From Mnemiopsis leidyi (Eukaryota > Ctenophora > Tentaculata > Lobata > Bolinopsidae), in contig JH153929.1 in NCBI GenBank assembly GCA_000226015.1, forward strand, positions 73,215-137,214: a DNA stretch of 64,000 nt. The letters run 5' to 3'. Below the pieces are notes generated by a model that saw only the letters and a list, made by a program, of their open reading frames with translations, was not told the DNA's origin and ran no database searches. Shown here one piece after another: positions 33,121 through 45,861 of this stretch. How positions within the stretch are numbered: position 1 is the first letter of the stretch; each line of letters starts with the position of its first letter. Made by a program: the position numbers and the translations under genes.

Positions 33121-36100
33121 CTAAAACAGCTCCAATCTGTCCTCGTGTTGCCGTAACAACTGCATAGTTCGCTCAACCCTCGAAACCGCACCTCCCAAAT
33201 CACTGGAATCAACTAACGAGGAACTGTTTGACTCAACTGATGATCTTTCCAGAGTAGAGTTGGTGATTGCTCTGTTACTGTTACTGATTTGTTGTTTACT
33301 GTGACTGGTGGCTTCACTAAATTGTGTTTGGAGTTGTGATGTTGTGTCTTTGGCAGCAGACACTTTTGTCGAACTTGAGTGCATTTTTTCAAACTTTTTT
33401 ATTCTTTTTCGGCGTGTAAAGGTCGATTCATCCTCGTCAACGCGTATTCTGCGGAAATTTAAAGTTTAAAGGTTATCACTGTCTCAGAGTTAACAACTTC
33501 ATAACATCGACACTCGGCAGAGTGTAAAAATAGAAGTGCTTTCAAAAAGCTACACGTTTCTCAATCTGAGCTGACACTAGAGGCGATAAAGTGAAATATA
33601 AAACCTGATTAAAAACCAGCGATAACCAATCGGCCATCATGCAGCACACAAAAGGATACTTGTGACACTTGTCAACGTTTTTTAACTCACCTCTTTGCTT
33701 GTCCGCTTAGAATTAGTTCAGACACAGAGGTACCAGGCCTGTCTGCCACACCGACACATCGTCCAGTAATGTCCAAGCTTGACCCCACTTCATCCCGCAC
33801 TATTGATAATGACGCCACTTCATTTCGTGGAGTTGATAGTGACGCCACTTCATTTCGTGGAGTTGATAGTGAGTCCAGCGCTCCACCACACTCCTCGCGC
33901 CACCGGTCTATCCTATCTTTTAGTGTGGTGTGGTGTACAGGTCTACAGTCCACTGTGAAGGGAATACCGGTAAACGGATCGGAACTTTCTCGACCCCATT
34001 TTGACTCCGCGACAGTGTGCTTCTCAACTGTACTGAAATAGATGTGTAGTCAGCTAGTCATAAATTCATTGCATTCATAATCAGCCATCAATTTGTAGCC
34101 AAGTAGGTCTGCTTGTAAGTGTATGTCAACAAACAACCTTAGTCGATCAAGCAGAACAATAATTAATTGTTTTTAATGAAAAATTTTGACCACATTAGTA
34201 AAACTAAAAGCCATTCCACTGTCTTTTCATGCATCGTTAACCACATTTTCAAGTTTCTGCTTGCAATTTATCAACGTTATACCAATGCTGATTTTAATAT
34301 CCTGGCCATAACTCATAAAATACGCTTGAAAGAAGATCACAGAAACACAGAACACTTCTTCTGTCTTTGTAAGCGAATTCCTAGCACGATTTAAGAGTTT
34401 GTGAGCACCCGATTTAAACATTTCTCAACTGACGACCAGGTAACAGCTGCTAAGAGCATTGTTTTCTCCGATATCGTATAAGAAGGTTTGCAAGCATCAA
34501 CACTTTGCCGTAGAGGCGGACCATGGAACGCTCGATTTAAATAAAAAAGCTGCACGCTAAACTATGAATTAGATTACTACGACGTTTGTTTAGTCTGCAA
34601 GATCTTGGTATTGCTACTTTCTCTGTATCTAGATATGCCAGGACCGCTCTGCTGCAGGTGGTGGTCATCAAGATATTATCATTTTTTGTATCTTGTCTTT
34701 ACGGTGCTCTGATCTTGCTGCAATTAGTTAGGAACGAAGATATACTGTATTTCTCTACGAGATGGACAAGAAAGAGTATTTGTTCTTCAGGAACAATCTC
34801 AAACGAACTGTACTCTCCCAGTCGCGTTATCTGTGTCCCAGGAAGCGTGTCCAGCCTGCAACTAAGACCTTGTATACCTCACAGAGCGTGCCACTACTTC
34901 CCGGTTCTTGTCGGGATATCATCAAAAATAAATCTTTTCAAAAGTCTATCACAAGCTCGGAGGACGACTTCAAATCGTCCAAATCAATGATAACGAACAC
35001 AGGCAGGAAGTCTGGGACGACAAAGAAGAGTCTGACGGTGACGATACCTACAGCCAGGCCGTGGTCTTGTTACTCGGACAACAGTTCCTTTCCGTCATGT
35101 ACTTCGTCCGAGAGTAAGTCTTGGAACATTCTCAGTCCGGTGTATATAACGAGACACGGAGCAGCTTCGTCAGGTCGTCACGTGACGTCATCAAGCTGTC
35201 ACGTGACGTCATCAAACTCGAGCACGTGGGGAAGTTTTGCGGAGGAAACGCTGTCGGGGGATATGTTTGGCAGACAAAGTGAGGTAGAGAAGAGTTTGTC
35301 AGAGGAATTAGAAAAATGCAGTGAGACGTCAGGTGACAGTGACCAGTTAACTGACGTCATATCAGGAGTGTGTTTATTGGACTCCTTGGACAAGATTAAC
35401 ATCAAAGGGGGCAGGAGAAAGAATGTCACTGGACCTATAAAGGTTGTCAAGTCGGTTTTACACAGACAAATTCCCTAGTAAGATTTACTTGATTGATCTG
35501 ACGTTAACAGACGTAAAATGAATAATCATCAAAGAGTGGAAACATATCAAGAGAACAGAGTGAAATATTCATACTTGACAATGTACCTCAAATCCACGAT
35601 ATTTCCGCTGGGAAGAATGACTGGACAGAACATTAAATGTCTGGTGATGGCATCCAGAAATTCTTCGGGAGCCGAGGTTGATTCAGTCAGACTCCCTAAC
35701 TCTGATGTGGAAGATTTCGGTTTTTCGGTCGAAATTAAAGATGAAGTTTGTTTGCTGGAAGTTTTCTTCTCTTTTTGCAACTTTTCCTGCAAGATATTCA
35801 TGTGTTGGCGGGACAGATACATTATTTGATTTTCAATATAGAAAGCTTGCATAAATTACAAGAATGAAAATCAAGCATTTGCAATTATTATCAATCATAC
35901 AATAACTTTTTATCACGACTACCTGCCTTATTTCATCTTTTACATCTCTGATTAACTTGTCAATGTCTTTTCGTGTGATATTTTCTGAAATAAGTATCAT
36001 AAAATAGTAGCGGGCTTTTATCTGTTAGAGTAAAAACAAAAAAATGAGTTGATATTATAACAAATTTTACAAACAAACTTTACAAACAAACTTTACAACC

Positions 36101-37225
36101 AAACTTTTTACAAAGCAGTTTGTCACAAATTATAGTTAAACGCAGATTCACTGAGCTTAATTAGAAGCAAAGAATAGAGCACTATAACACTATTTAATCG
36201 CGGTACGCTTTCCAAATAGTGGGAGAAGAAACATGCGCGGTAAATAAAGAGAGTTCGGAAAACCGTGAAATTTTAAGAAACCAACCTCTCAGGAGGTACT
36301 CTCTACTAAGTTTCCCTACATTTCCAAGAACTCTCACTTCCCTCAAACACCTGTCTTTACCCATCGTCTCCAGCACAATGCGCACACACTGACATGCACC
36401 AGTGTCGCACGTCTCGGGTAGCGGCAGGATGGGCATGTCACGCGGGAGGTGCTGGGAGGAGAGGGAGGAGGGGGAAGAGAGGATGATGGTGGAGGATGGA
36501 GGAGAGAGGGAGCAAGTGGAGACGAGGGACATGTGGAACGGCCGGGTAGTTTTTGTTTGGGCTGGTATGTTTCTACAAACCCAAACTTGAGCCTGTTGGA
36601 ATTTTGGGAGTGTTTACGTACTAGGTATAACTTGGGTTGACTGGATTATGATTTGAAATGTTAATAGGAATTAGGATTAAAGCATTGAAGATATAACTAA
36701 ATAAGGAGCAAGTGGTTAAAGAAGCAAGTGATTAAAGAAGCGAGTAAAAAATCAAATATCTTGAAGCTCCACACCTGAGTAGGTTTAGAAGTGGTGGTAG
36801 TGAACTGTACAGCAAGTAGAGCTACTGGGAATGTAAATATCAAGTCTACCGCCACTATCCCACTGACGTATAATGCTGGCTTGTAACCTGAAACAAAGTT
36901 GTTGGATTAGGATTAAGGTAAACGAGTAAAGACATCCCAGGCCATGACATGACGTTACTCACTACTCAGCCTATGAGACAATTTGAAGGCAGTGTTAATC
37001 TGAGAAATGACTATAGTCTGTTACGAGTCAGCTATCATTAACCTTTTGAAGCTAACCTACTTAGACAAAAACACAAACATGTTCAAAATGAGGGATTTCA
37101 CTTTTCTAACCAGTTTCCCGTTTCCGCGGGTCAGTGCTGATTATGTTTGTTAGAAAGTGGACATCATCGTCCACTGCACTGGCTCTGACTGTGGTTCCTA
37201 GTCGGCTGTCACACAGATCTATCAT
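33121..37225 (-). CDS. UBOX5: UBOX5-like U-box E3 ubiquitin ligase without the C-terminal RING
   Basis: Exons, minus: 37111-37225, 36775-36887, 36286-36592, 35933-35994, 35587-35786, 33691-34032, 33121-33448, about 488 aa and in phase throughout. The N-terminal part (MIDLCDSRLGTTVRAS; FTFPVALLAVQF) matches the family's N-terminal region. The U-box is split over two exons: APEEFLDAITRHLMFCPVIL, PSGNIVD, then KWGRESSDPFTGIPF and TLKDRIDRW, closely like human UBOX5. U-box proteins bind E2 enzymes and transfer ubiquitin, and the human protein is nuclear. The human C-terminal RING is absent: the tail after the U-box is Ser/Thr-rich with a tandem 10-residue repeat (SLSTPRNEVA) and ends in RQHEDRLELF. 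The next gene, RABL6, starts 441 bp away. Confidence 0.9.
34762..35478 (+). CDS. Single-exon ORF, 238 aa, antisense in a UBOX5 intron
   Basis: A 239-codon frame from the ATG at 34762 is long for AT-rich intron DNA. The product is Ser-rich and basic at its N-terminus (MDKKEYLFFRNNLKR), with an acidic stretch (SEVEKSLSEELEKCSE) and a basic end (KGGRRKNVTGPIKVVK). No signal peptide, membrane segment or known domain is seen. It lies between UBOX5 exons 35587-35786 and 33691-34032. It could be an intronless nested gene, or one exon of a gene whose other exons I missed. Confidence 0.5.
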   Translation: MDKKEYLFFRNNLKRTVLSQSRYLCPRKRVQPATKTLYTSQSVPLLPGSCRDIIKNKSFQKSITSSEDDFKSSKSMITNTGRKSGTTKKSLTVTIPTARPWSCYSDNSSFPSCTSSESKSWNILSPVYITRHGAASSGRHVTSSSCHVTSSNSSTWGSFAEETLSGDMFGRQSEVEKSLSEELEKCSETSGDSDQLTDVISGVCLLDSLDKINIKGGRRKNVTGPIKVVKSVLHRQIP

Positions 37226-37630
37226 ATGACCTCACAGGTACATCACTAAATAATTGTCAGTCTTTTAAAGCTACACGCTATACATCAGCCGATATCAAAA
37301 GATTTGAAATGAAAACACTAACAAACTTGTGTCAAACTTTTGAGCAACAGTTTTCTATTAAGTTTTGGTTTGCCAAGTGTACAACGAAAGAAGATAGTTG
37401 CATTTGTTTAGAATTATGATCTCATTTCAAGGTATGAAATTCATCTTATAAAAGAATAAAATAACAAACTAGGCGAAATTTAACATAATAAATTACCAGA
37501 ATGGAAGTTAAATTGCCATGCACCGTTACAAAAACGATCACATCAGAGACAAATGAGTAGTCTTTTCCTGTTTATGTTCAATACGTAGTTAGACTTTGAC
37601 GGATGAGCGAGGAAGGGAAATGAATACACT

Positions 37631-38332
37631 TTATAGAGCTAGCTTGACATTTTCCCCTGGTTTAAAAGCGGGCTGGCCCAAGAACGGACAACTGGCACAC
37701 CTAAACGCGTCCCCTAGATAACAACTTCCGCAGGCAGATTTGAACTCTGGTGGAGGAGCACCTGCCAACTCCTCCGCGTACCCACAGCTGCAGTTTTTAC
37801 AGGCTTTCTTTTTCTCGCTCTTGGGACCGCATGTGTACAACTTCTTGTTGGGGGCCACTTTATCTTCCTCTGTTAGCAAGTCGTCTGGATCTATTAGATC
37901 TTCTAAATCATCTTCAGCATCCAACTTCCAAACTTTTGGGGCAAGTTTTATCGCTGTTGAGGTTCCAAAAGCACAAGCTGGTGACTTGGCAATCGTTAGA
38001 TTTTCTGAAATTTGCTGTGAGTCACTGAAACCATTGATAAGCAAGTCTAATGATACAGAGGAATTGTCTCCATTGAAAATCGCAATGATGCCACTAGATT
38101 TCATTGATTTCTGGATAAGCTCGTAGTCTAAGTCCTTTTCTGCTCCAAAGTAGCCCACAACAACAACATTGTATGAAGTATCTGATGATCCTAGCCTCTC
38201 CATGAGTTCAAATGATACTGAAAATCCATCAAGAGAAGATTTAGCAAGCTGTAGTGCGTCAACTGTAACCTCAGAAGGTCTGATTATTAGAACAGAAGAG
38301 TTTGGAGAAATGTGGGGCTTTAGTGCTTCCAT
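37631..38332 (-). CDS. CIAPIN1: Anamorsin (CIAPIN1/Dre2), cytosolic Fe-S assembly factor
   Basis: An uninterrupted coding exon encodes 233 aa. The C-terminal half has both cluster-binding motifs: [16 protein letters not shown] (C-x9-C-x2-C-x-C) and [15 protein letters not shown] (C-x2-C-x7-C-x2-C), followed by [10 protein letters not shown]. The linker is acidic ([20 protein letters not shown]). In other eukaryotes this protein takes electrons from the diflavin reductase NDOR1/Tah18 for cytosolic Fe-S cluster assembly. The N-terminal methyltransferase-like domain is about 130 residues, shorter than in human anamorsin (312 aa in total). An AG acceptor lies 3 nt before the ATG, so an upstream 5' UTR exon or a spliced leader is likely joined there. 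An unseen N-terminal coding exon is less likely. Confidence 0.97.
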   Translation of the reverse strand: MEALKPHISPNSSVLIIRPSEVTVDALQLAKSSLDGFSVSFELMERLGSSDTSYNVVVVGYFGAEKDLDYELIQKSMKSSGIIAIFNGDNSSVSLDLLINGFSDSQQISENLTIAKSPACAFGTSTAIKLAPKVWKLDAEDDLEDLIDPDDLLTEEDKVAPNKKLYTCGPKSEKKKACKNCSCGYAEELAGAPPPEFKSACGSCYLGDAFRCASCPFLGQPAFKPGENVKLAL

Positions 38333-38841
38333 ATCCTGTTACAAATCATCATGGGGTCAATGTTGAATACAAAAAGTGAAGTAATGCAGGTAAATGTGAC
38401 TGTTAATTAGAAAACAAATCAAAGATAAAGAAATGTTATATCAACGAGTGAAATGTATCGTCCACAAAATCCAAGGTAGGACAATGACAAGTAATATAAT
38501 GTCACTTAAATGTGACACAATCTTATGAAAGTATAAGAATACACCGAGTACTGAATAAACTATGAAAATTTTTCAGCTTGTCAACGATTACAAACATTTA
38601 GGTACTGAAGCATTCATATTGAGATACATAATTATTGTGTTTACCAATATAATTATCTAACCAAAGAATATGTGTCAGATGAGTTATTAGGTATTGATAA
38701 AATTAAGATTCTTCTGCAACTAATAGTGTTCAATTAGCAAATTGATAAACATCTTGATTCTCGACAAATTGATAAAAACCTTGACGAATTTTGTGAAAAT
38801 CCTGAGATTAGATATCAGGTAGAATATTTTTCTGAAATTTT

Positions 38842-39993
38842 TCAGTCATTCGTATACAACTTTGAAACATCCTCGTATGGGATATCAGTAACAGTTCTCC
38901 CTTTGCACACACCTGAACTGATGGTCACATTAACTGTGAACTCTTCAACATTAAGTTTATCGAGGATTGCTTGGGAGCCCTCGTAAGCACCATTCAACAC
39001 TAGAACTTTCCGACCGACTTGGGGAATAACGGTCTCTATATGTGACTGATCCAGTTTGACCTTTTTCCCAGTTTTTATTACTTTGACTTTAGCACCATAT
39101 GTATCAAAAACTTCTTCAATTATGCCCTTGGCTTTATAAAAGTCCTTTCCAAGTTCTTTAGCAACAATTTTAACAACAATTTTTTCAGCAAGCCAAGAAT
39201 CTTTCTTCTTTTTTCTCTTTTTTCCAGCTTCATTCTCAGCTATAAGTTCTTCTATTGCAGACCTCTTTTTATCACTCTTCTTCTTGCCACTAAACTTACT
39301 TACTTTACCATTGTCAACTTGCAAAGCATTGTTCTTAACAACAGGTTCGACTTTTTTAACACCAATAGACTTGGGCATGGCAAACACCACCTTTTCCTCG
39401 CTCTCTTCATCTCTCTGAAGTACGGTACTAACTGATGGACCATCATCAGTTGCTCTGGCTTTAGCACGCTCCATTTGTTCTAATAAGAGCCTTTCTTGTC
39501 TTTCCTCGTCTGTTGCTGCCATTTTGTTCTTCTTTTCTGCTCTTGCTATTGCCTCAGGATCTCTGTCTATATATGTTACAAACCACCCCTTTTCAGTTTC
39601 ATCTGCTTTTACAATACCTTCCCTCCCAAGCCACTTAACAAACTCAGTAAGAGTCTCCCACTGTGTTGAGTTCATATGCACGTGATCCCTATCACAGATG
39701 TATTCTTGGTAGGCGTGGTTAGCATTAACACGACGTCCATTGAACCGTCTCTTAAGCAAACCGACATATTCATCTTTGAACTCCAAAGAAAACTGATCAA
39801 GGTAAGAATCTGAATTATCTGCAAAAAGAAGCAGTTGCCGTTGGTGTGATTCTGACATGGTATGGCACTTAAATCCATTCTCATCTCGACACTGTTTTTG
39901 ACACATTTGACAGTAGAATTTTAGCTTTTGAAGACCTTTAGCTTTTATCCTGTTGCCAATAGCTTTTGGGGTGAGGAATCCGTGTTTACCCAT
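38842..39993 (-). CDS. KIN: KIN17 DNA/RNA-binding protein
   Basis: The 383-aa frame lies in one exon, against 393 aa in human. The N-terminus MGKHGFLTPKAIGNRIKAKG is almost the human sequence. It runs into the zinc finger CQMCQKQCRDENGFKCH with the closing SESH. A winged-helix-like region (FKDEYVGLLKRRFNGRRVNA; HVHMNSTQWETLTEFVKWLG) follows. A basic, low-complexity middle contains nuclear-localisation-like KKKSDKKR and KKRKKKKD. The C-terminal KOW region has GRKVLVLNGAYEG and ends near DVSKLYTND. KIN17 is a nuclear protein of DNA replication, repair and pre-mRNA splicing. An AG acceptor lies 3 nt upstream of the ATG. Confidence 0.98.
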   Translation of the reverse strand: MGKHGFLTPKAIGNRIKAKGLQKLKFYCQMCQKQCRDENGFKCHTMSESHQRQLLLFADNSDSYLDQFSLEFKDEYVGLLKRRFNGRRVNANHAYQEYICDRDHVHMNSTQWETLTEFVKWLGREGIVKADETEKGWFVTYIDRDPEAIARAEKKNKMAATDEERQERLLLEQMERAKARATDDGPSVSTVLQRDEESEEKVVFAMPKSIGVKKVEPVVKNNALQVDNGKVSKFSGKKKSDKKRSAIEELIAENEAGKKRKKKKDSWLAEKIVVKIVAKELGKDFYKAKGIIEEVFDTYGAKVKVIKTGKKVKLDQSHIETVIPQVGRKVLVLNGAYEGSQAILDKLNVEEFTVNVTISSGVCKGRTVTDIPYEDVSKLYTND

Positions 39994-40427
39994 TGCCTGT
40001 GTAAATTTACTTGATCAATATTTAATGCACCATAAATAATTTACAATAATGATCTAGTTTAAGTTGTAGAGCACTTGCACAGAATTGGTGTAACGGAAAT
40101 GGTGAATGATTAAACCATGTTACAACAAAAAATCAAAAGCATTCAACTTCAATTTATATGTCAGTTATGTCAGTAAATTACCCGATTGTATCTAAAGATA
40201 AGATGTACAAAACTTAATCTCTGGGCATCTATGCCTCTATCTTTCTATCAAAACAACTGAAATGTATGTGTCAACTGACACATTCGCATTTAAAGTCGAA
40301 ATCAACCCTATGATATGATAAAATATTAAAGTTTAAAAAAGCTCATGGGAATAATTAAAAAAAAAGCATTTGCACAATTATAGTTAATACTGCAATCGAA
40401 AAACAATAAACGAAAATTATGTCATAT

Positions 40428-40433
40428 TTTATT
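40428..40433 (-). terminator. Polyadenylation signal AATAAA for AK3
   Basis: On the minus strand AATAAA lies only 12 bases after the AK3 stop (40446-40448), so the 3' UTR would be very short. Confidence 0.6.
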
Positions 40434-40445
40434 TTCCTGTCCACA

Positions 40446-42330
<1,885 letters not shown>

Positions 42331-42727
42331 AATACTTAGTAGGAAAATAAAGATCCTAAAGAGCAACACCTAAATACATTTTCTATTTCAGAAATTCATA
42401 TCTTGTGATATAATTCTAAAGAGGCATTCTAGTCAACCTTAATCATGAAAAGGACTATAGGGAATGATATTTAACTAAGGTATAATCAGCCAGAATATAA
42501 CAGGTGTTATACCTATTGAGATATTGCAGAACAGTGTTTAATTTGTTACAGTGAAGTCTGAAGATGCTGACATAACTTAACTTTCAATTGTTAACAAATT
42601 TATTCATGATTATTGAGGTATCAAATGCTGTTTCATGTGGAGTTTGATTTTGAATAAATTATAATAAATTACGTTAAGCTGATAACTGATATAATCTACA
42701 CACAAAATATTAACATATATTAATATA

Positions 42728-42807
42728 CAGTAAACCGTCGATTTACCGGGCCTCTCAGGGGGAAAGGGTTGAGGCCCGGTAAAAAGAGGGGCCCGGTAAA
42801 TAGAATT
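42728..42807. mobile_element. pogo/Tigger-like terminal repeat at a TA site
   Basis: After TA, the sequence CAGTAAACCGTCGATTTACC and GGGCC resembles the ends of pogo/Tigger-type elements (CAGT..ACC..CGATTTA). Two partial GGCCCGGTAAA echoes follow at 42772-42805. No transposase and no matching right end are found before the gap at 43275. Confidence 0.55.
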
Positions 42808-43274
42808 TGACTTAAGTTGTTGATAGCTATACATAAACATAATCGGAATCGCAATCAAATTTCTTGTTAAAAGTGCTCCTTGAGTGATTTAAAACTGTGA
42901 CTGTGAGAATGGATCAAACGTTCTGAATTACATTTTCGATCAGTAATCTCAAGGTCGATCGCTTTATTGTGTATGTATGCCGTGGTTAAATTACATATAT
43001 CAGTACACCTGCATGTTAAGGTTCTATCACGGTGCCACATGGTGAAGAGATACCATTACCAAAATATCATTTGTGCCGTTCCCTGCTATTGAAAGCTCAT
43101 ATTCCATGGCCTTGTCCGACTCTTAATCGATCTACGTATCATGCCATCGGCGTATGCAATCACGTCATGCTGATACACGATCGTGTGCTAGACTGTTGTC
43201 AAGCATCTCGTGTATCTTTATCAGGGCAGTATGCCAGTATAGCATGCCTTAATTGGTACTGAAGGAGCCGTATA

Positions 43275-43285
43275 NNNNNNNNNNN
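43275..43285. other. Assembly gap (11 N)
   Basis: The flank after the gap (43286-43329) repeats 42681-42722 almost exactly. Confidence 0.99.
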
Positions 43286-43783
43286 ATAACTGATCATATA
43301 ATCTACACACAAATATTAACATATATATAAGATTTATCATCACATCAACCTCAATTGGGCAGCTCATTTTCCTGCCTAATGGCATCTCACTACGGCACTG
43401 ATAGTCAATTCAGAATATTCATGGACTGGCACCGTGCCGTGCCGAGTCAGGTATGATCTGACAACCAGCTAGAAAGAACTATTTCAGATAGAATGTATAA
43501 AAAGAATCATGATGCTTGTGCAGCAGTCACCATAGCCTCTATGAAAGATAAATGAAAGCAAGAATAGCCTAAGACTAGACCCCCTGTTACAAGTAGACCT
43601 TCGTACCATTTTATCCTCACCTTACTTCAGGATTAACCTTGAATTCAATTTGTTTGAGTTTGCTTGTTGTCCGAACCTCTATGAATTGTCCGAGAATAAT
43701 TTAATGGGAGGGTGCATGTGAAATGAAACTAATTTGAATGAGGGTCTCAGGGTCCAGCAAAAGTGAGACAAAAAATATCAATT

Positions 43784-43829
43784 TTTTAATCGGTTTAGCA
43801 AGCAGACAAGCTTGCTAAACCGATTAAAA
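43784..43829. repeat. Perfect hairpin, 20-bp stem
   Basis: TTTTAATCGGTTTAGCAAGC, the loop AGACAA, then the exact complement. It is not inside an R1 copy. Confidence 0.97.
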
Positions 43830-43916
43830 TTTGGGCCAGTCCTCTCACGACTCACACCTGCTTGAGCCAGGTGCGGTGACCTGGAGATTTCGATTTTGAG
43901 ATTTGACTAACAGTGA

Positions 43917-44127
43917 ACAACATAGGACGTTTTACAGGACAATAAAACAATAAATTTTCAATAAAACAATAAATCTAAGTTTCTTGCCATTTATCACAAA
44001 GCAACACGAAAATCTTGACAAAGTCAAAGTTTAGATAGTTGAGAAGCCCTGGACCCATTGTGCGCCGGCATATATATCTTTGTGTGCCGACGCACAATAT
44101 GGGTCCCATTTAAACGTCCTATGTTGT
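43917..44127. mobile_element. 211-bp MITE with 16-bp perfect terminal inverted repeats
   Basis: The ends ACAACATAGGACGTTT (43917-43932) and its exact complement (44112-44127) bound the element. It carries a second, inner stem at about 44048-44108 (GGACCCAT, TTGTGCG and CCGGCA pairing with TGCCG, CGCACAA and ATGGGTCC). No ORF and no obvious target duplication are present. Confidence 0.8.
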
Positions 44128-44744
44128 ACACGGTTAGAGTTGGATTTGGCTGGAGATTGTGGCACAAGGGGCTTAACAATGCCCTAGCAGGGGGGTACAA
44201 CCCAGCTAGCTGAGGCTCACTTTTTGCTGCTGAGGAGATGTCATCAATATATGTTATGCACTCTTAAACTTCCCTACTATGTGTTCTGTTGCAGCTTTTG
44301 TGTCAATGAAAGAGCCAAATTACCGGAGATCATTTGTGGTGACTTCTATGTCAGGGAACATGGCTTTGTATTGATTGTGTTGACCTTTTTAGGTCCTTGA
44401 TAATGAGACAGGTCTTGTTGCGTTGTGGAAAATAGCCCATTCGGGGTCTATTGTCTTTCAAGCTTTCCCACCACTCACCACTGTTTCACATCATTCGCTT
44501 TTCCTGCACCTGTTGAGTCGTATGCATACCACACATTTTAGCAATCTGGTACTATTTCTTTGAGGATGTTACTGAGCACTGACTACTGATTGGCTCTCTC
44601 TACAGTCCACGTAGACTGAGGCCGCCCCTAGGCAATGAGTATCCAATAGAACAATAAAGTTATGTTTCTTGCCATTTATCACAAAGCAGTTCGAAAATAT
44701 GACATTCATTAGTTAAAATAATTAAAGAAGCCCTGAAAATAAAA

Positions 44745-44826
44745 TTGTCTGACTTTGTCCGCGTCCGACCCTCATTCGAAGCGATTAGAGGGAATAAAAT
44801 GACAAGAGGGTGCGCGCTGCGGTACG
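44745..44826 (-). repeat. S1 short repeat, copy b
   Basis: The reverse complement carries GCGCGCACCCT, TTCGAATGAGGGTCGGAC and AAAGTCAGACAA. Confidence 0.7.
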
Positions 44827-45275
44827 AGAGTTAAAATAATTAAGAAGCCCTTGAGATTCAGCTGAGCTGCACCTCAATCTTGGGTGGTAGCTAACGGGGC
44901 AATGGGGTGCTCTTACTTTTTACTTTTAGGCACACCACAACGTTAGGTACAATTTTTGTGGGGTTCAAGAATACTTGAGCATATGATTATGCAGAATGGA
45001 TTGGATGATAAATAAGGTTCATGGTCCCGATTCAATTCCATTCAATAATACATAATCAATGATAATAATATGACTTAAAAGTATACATTTTCAATTTGGC
45101 TAAACTCATCATTACCTTCAGAACATGGATAATCAGAAACCATACAGAAAACATTAATATTATCTTCATTAGATCAAATGGACAAATAAAAGAATATTAA
45201 TTAAAAGAATATTAATTTTGGAATTGTAAAGAACCATTAAGGGGTCTAAGCGAAAATACCACGTGACTGTTGACT

Positions 45276-45343
45276 TGTACAGCAGCGCGCACCCTGATCC
45301 CATCATTTTATTCTCGAATGAGGGTCGGACAAAGTCAGACAAC
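45276..45343 (+). repeat. S1 short repeat, copy c
   Basis: It contains TTGTACAGCAGCGCGCACCC and CGAATGAGGGTCGGACAAAG, then TCAGACAA. Confidence 0.72.
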
Positions 45344-45785
45344 TGTTGACGCGCGTGCGCGCGTTACTTTTCCAGTTTTCCGCGTTCAGCGCGCGCGCTA
45401 CCGCTACCCATGAAAAGTTTATATAAAATTACTTTTCAAAGAGATTAGTTCTATTAACAGAAAAATGTAAAATGTAACTTATGTGCCCATGCCAGTGAAA
45501 ATTCAAAATATGCAGCAAAAACGCGCATTTTTTGCATTTTGTAAATTTGACCCTGATAGTTGATGATCTTGTCGCGTCGAGCATATCATCTCGTCAATTG
45601 ATGATCAACACGCTTATCACTCGTTATGAGCGTGGCCTGGCGCGTGCACGTGTTGCCGATTTCAACAGCATAGCATAGTATTTTTATAGCTCAAAAATAG
45701 ACAACAAACATAACAATCAATAAATCATGATCAATATTTTGGGACATTAATAATTTGTAATTTGGCTCTTACCGCCCGCGCCCTA

Positions 45786-45861
45786 TTGTACAGCCGCGCG
45801 CACCCCCGAAATTTTTTTCTATTCGCTTCGAATTGCGAATGAGGGTAGGACAAACTCAAAG
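45786..45861 (+). repeat. S1 short repeat, copy d
   Basis: It contains TTGTACAGCCGCGCGCACCC, CGCTTCGAATTGCG and GAATGAGGGTAGGACAAACT. Confidence 0.68.

Noticed and set aside
34586-34990. 134-codon ORF overlapping the start of the 34762 ORF in another frame
   Set aside because: The 34762 frame is longer and has an ATG. This one has no ATG at its head and is best read as a shadow.
37740-38366. Plus-strand ORFs over CIAPIN1
   Set aside because: Shadows of the well-identified minus-strand gene.
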